From positions 1 to 8,018 of the forward strand of contig JAIVHD010000056.1 of assembly GCA_020201235.1 (NCBI GenBank): 8,018 nt of DNA, written 5' to 3'. The notes beneath the pieces are model-generated. The model had not been told where the DNA came from. It made no database searches and saw nothing but the letters and a program-made list of their open reading frames with translations. Origin of the DNA: Lysobacteraceae bacterium (GTDB lineage Bacteria; Pseudomonadota; Gammaproteobacteria; Xanthomonadales; Wenzhouxiangellaceae). Below are positions 6,479-8,018 of this stretch, piece by piece. Position 1 is the first letter of the stretch, and the number at the start of each line of letters is the position of its first letter. The translations under genes were made by a program, and so were the position numbers.

Positions 6479-6666
6479 TTAACCCCGGCTTATTCACCAC
6501 CCGGTCGTCGCGAGGCGGTTCCAGGTCCTGTGGCTGCGGCTTTTTGCGACCGAGCGCACCGGAGGCGTACTTGCCTGTCCGGTGAGCATGCGCTTGGCTG
6601 CAAAACGCCGCAGACGCGGGGCCTGGGGCCGCCGCAGTAGATCGGGTGGTGAATCAGCCGGGTTAA
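6479..6666. repeat. 188-base inverted-repeat (hairpin) element
   Basis: The two halves of this intergenic block are reverse complements almost throughout. The outer arms (6479-6503 and 6643-6666) agree at 23 of 25 positions, with one mismatch and one gap; the core is GGTGGTGAAT followed by AGCCGG. Next, 6514-6528 pairs with 6619-6633 (12 Watson-Crick and 3 G-T pairs). Then 6534-6557 pairs with 6590-6613 around CTGCGGC/GCCGCAG. Finally CACCGGA (6557-6563) pairs with TCCGGTG (6578-6584), and GGC/GCC closes a six-base loop at 6567-6572. There is no credible gene inside. It resembles a short non-autonomous mobile element or a large paired REP-like unit. The related block at 675-806 shows it belongs to a dispersed family. 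I found no flanking target duplication. Confidence 0.75.
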
Positions 6667-6750
6667 CCGCCCGCTGCAAGGCATAAATCAAAACGCACGC
6701 GGCATTTTCATATTTTTGTCACCCGCAGTTCGGGTCTTGCGCCTACCATA

Positions 6751-8018
6751 ATGCATATGACTATTTTATCGATCATCAATCCGCTGCCGGGGCGATCGCG
6801 TGCGACTGCCCTGGCGCTGGCCGGCCTGTTGCTGGCCGCCTGGACACCGTTTGTGCCGGCCGCAGATGCACCGGCAAATGAATCGCCATCCGGCTGGTAT
6901 CTGTCCGGCGAACGCGAAATCGCCGATCGTCGCCAACGCAATGCGTCCGGCCAGGCGCGCAACATCATTTTGTTCGTTGGCGATGGCATGAGCATTGCAA
7001 CCATTACTGCGGCGCGCATCCTGGCCGGTCAGCAGGCCGGCGGTTCCGGCGAGCAGCATCGGCTGGCGTTCGAGTCGTTTCCGCACACGGCCCTGGCCCG
7101 AACCTACAACACCAACCAGCAAACGCCGGATTCGGCCGGCACCATGACCGCCATGGCGACCGGCGTCAAGACTTATGCCGGCGCGATTGCGGTCGATCAG
7201 CGTGCTGAGCGATCCGACTGTAGCTCGATTGCCGGTCGCGAACTGGTCTCAATCGTCGACCTGGCCAAATCGGCCGGGCTGGCCGCTGGCATCGTGACGA
7301 CCTCGCGCATCACCCATGCCACGCCTGCGGTGCTGTATGCAAAATCACCCGAGCGGCGCTGGGAAGCCGACGTCAGCCTCCCGGGCAGCGCCCGCGAAGC
7401 CGGTTGCCGCGACATCGCGCGCCAGCTGGTCGAATACCCGCTTGGGGGCGGCATCGACGTGATTTTCGGTGGTGGCCGGACCGGCTTTTTGCCATCTGAG
7501 GCCTTCGACCCCGAGCATTCCGAACAGCCCGGACGGCGCCAGGACCGGGTCGACCTGATCCGGAAATGGCTCGACGATGGCGCAGACCGGGCGGTTCAGG
7601 ACGGGCGACGCCGTTTTGTCTCCGACCGTGCCTCCTTCGAAGCTCTGGGGGCTGGTCCAGGCGGCAACATCATGGGCCTGTTCGAGCCGTCGCACATGAA
7701 TTACGAGCATGACCGCCAAGACGATCCCGGCGGCGAACCCTCGTTGGCCGAGATGACTGTCAAGGCGCTGGAAATTCTCCAAAACCGCGATTCCGAAGGC
7801 TTTGTGCTGATGGTCGAGGGCGCGCGCATTGATCACGCCCACCACGCCGGCAATGCCTATCGCGCACTGACCGATACGATCGCCTTTTCGGATGCGATCG
7901 CGGCAACCCTGGAGCGCATCGACCTGCAGCAGACGCTGGTCATCGTGACCGCCGATCATGGGCATTCGCTGGCCTTTGGCGGCTATCCATCACGCGGTAA
8001 TCCGATCCTCGGTCTGGT
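6751..8018 (+). CDS. Alkaline phosphatase (PhoA family), exported, partial
   Basis: The first 422 codons of an alkaline phosphatase running off the window. Residues 1-40 form a signal peptide: GRSR, a Leu/Ala-rich core (about 20-31) and a VPAADA region suitable for signal peptidase cleavage, so it acts outside the cytoplasm, releasing phosphate from organic esters. Active-site residues are recognisable by comparison with E. coli PhoA: Asp78 in FVGDGMS (metal), Ser128 in PDSAGTMTAMATGVKT (nucleophile), Arg186 in SRITHATPA (phosphate binding), Glu356, Asp361 and His365 in EGARIDHAHH, and Asp402/His403 in TADHGH. The last zinc histidine would lie past the edge. The ATG at 6751 is the first possible start; ATG at 6757 is equally possible. 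Neither has a visible ribosome-binding site, and CATAAT overlaps 6751, so the leader may be very short. No Pho box was recognised. Confidence 0.92.
   Translation, partial: MHMTILSIINPLPGRSRATALALAGLLLAAWTPFVPAADAPANESPSGWYLSGEREIADRRQRNASGQARNIILFVGDGMSIATITAARILAGQQAGGSGEQHRLAFESFPHTALARTYNTNQQTPDSAGTMTAMATGVKTYAGAIAVDQRAERSDCSSIAGRELVSIVDLAKSAGLAAGIVTTSRITHATPAVLYAKSPERRWEADVSLPGSAREAGCRDIARQLVEYPLGGGIDVIFGGGRTGFLPSEAFDPEHSEQPGRRQDRVDLIRKWLDDGADRAVQDGRRRFVSDRASFEALGAGPGGNIMGLFEPSHMNYEHDRQDDPGGEPSLAEMTVKALEILQNRDSEGFVLMVEGARIDHAHHAGNAYRALTDTIAFSDAIAATLERIDLQQTLVIVTADHGHSLAFGGYPSRGNPILGL

Noticed and set aside
6249..6500. An 84-residue N-terminal extension of PntAA
   Set aside because: The frame is open, but the residues match no family feature, run into the repeat element, and the ATG at 6248 has its own ribosome-binding site and the correct motif start.
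6434..6691. Short open frames on both strands across the inverted repeat
   Set aside because: They arise from the symmetric GC-rich repeat, have no ribosome-binding sites and share no family features.
7345..7965. A 206-codon open frame on the minus strand
   Set aside because: It is entirely antisense to the alkaline phosphatase, whose catalytic motifs are intact, and it resembles nothing I know.

Overview
The window reads as chromosomal DNA of a GC-rich Gram-negative bacterium. Protein sequences look proteobacterial, probably gammaproteobacterial, but that is an impression from family resemblance and not a placement. I see no rRNA, tRNA, CRISPR array, transposase or phage gene.

Layout. Positions 1-615 (+) hold the C-terminal part of a membrane-sensor-like protein: the end of a HAMP domain followed by a GAF-like domain. 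A 328-base gap (616-943) contains a degenerate copy of a hairpin-forming repeat and two adjacent palindromes. Positions 944-1693 (+) encode a stand-alone class I glutamine amidotransferase. It converges, across a strong hairpin (1769-1801), on a long minus-strand block. Read in its own direction from 6248 down to 1804, that block is pntAA, pntAB, pntB (the three-gene form of proton-translocating NAD(P) transhydrogenase), then a 238-base spacer with a long GC-rich hairpin, then scoA and scoB (the two subunits of succinyl-CoA:3-ketoacid CoA transferase). The pnt genes balance NADH and NADPH using the proton gradient. The sco pair activates acetoacetate with succinyl-CoA so that it can enter the acetyl-CoA pool. 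scoA is broken as read: about 33-34 conserved residues are missing and the two halves are in different frames. A 502-base gap (6249-6750) holds the likely pnt promoter, a perfect 16-base palindrome over its -35 region, and a 188-base near-continuous inverted repeat. From 6751 (+) to the end runs an exported PhoA-family alkaline phosphatase, cut by the window edge.

Most genes are ordinary metabolism. The points that deserve a second look are the 188-base hairpin element and its relative at 675-806, the lesion in scoA, the palindrome over the pnt promoter, and an Asn at the PntB position that is His91 in E. coli. I found no evidence for a new multi-gene system.
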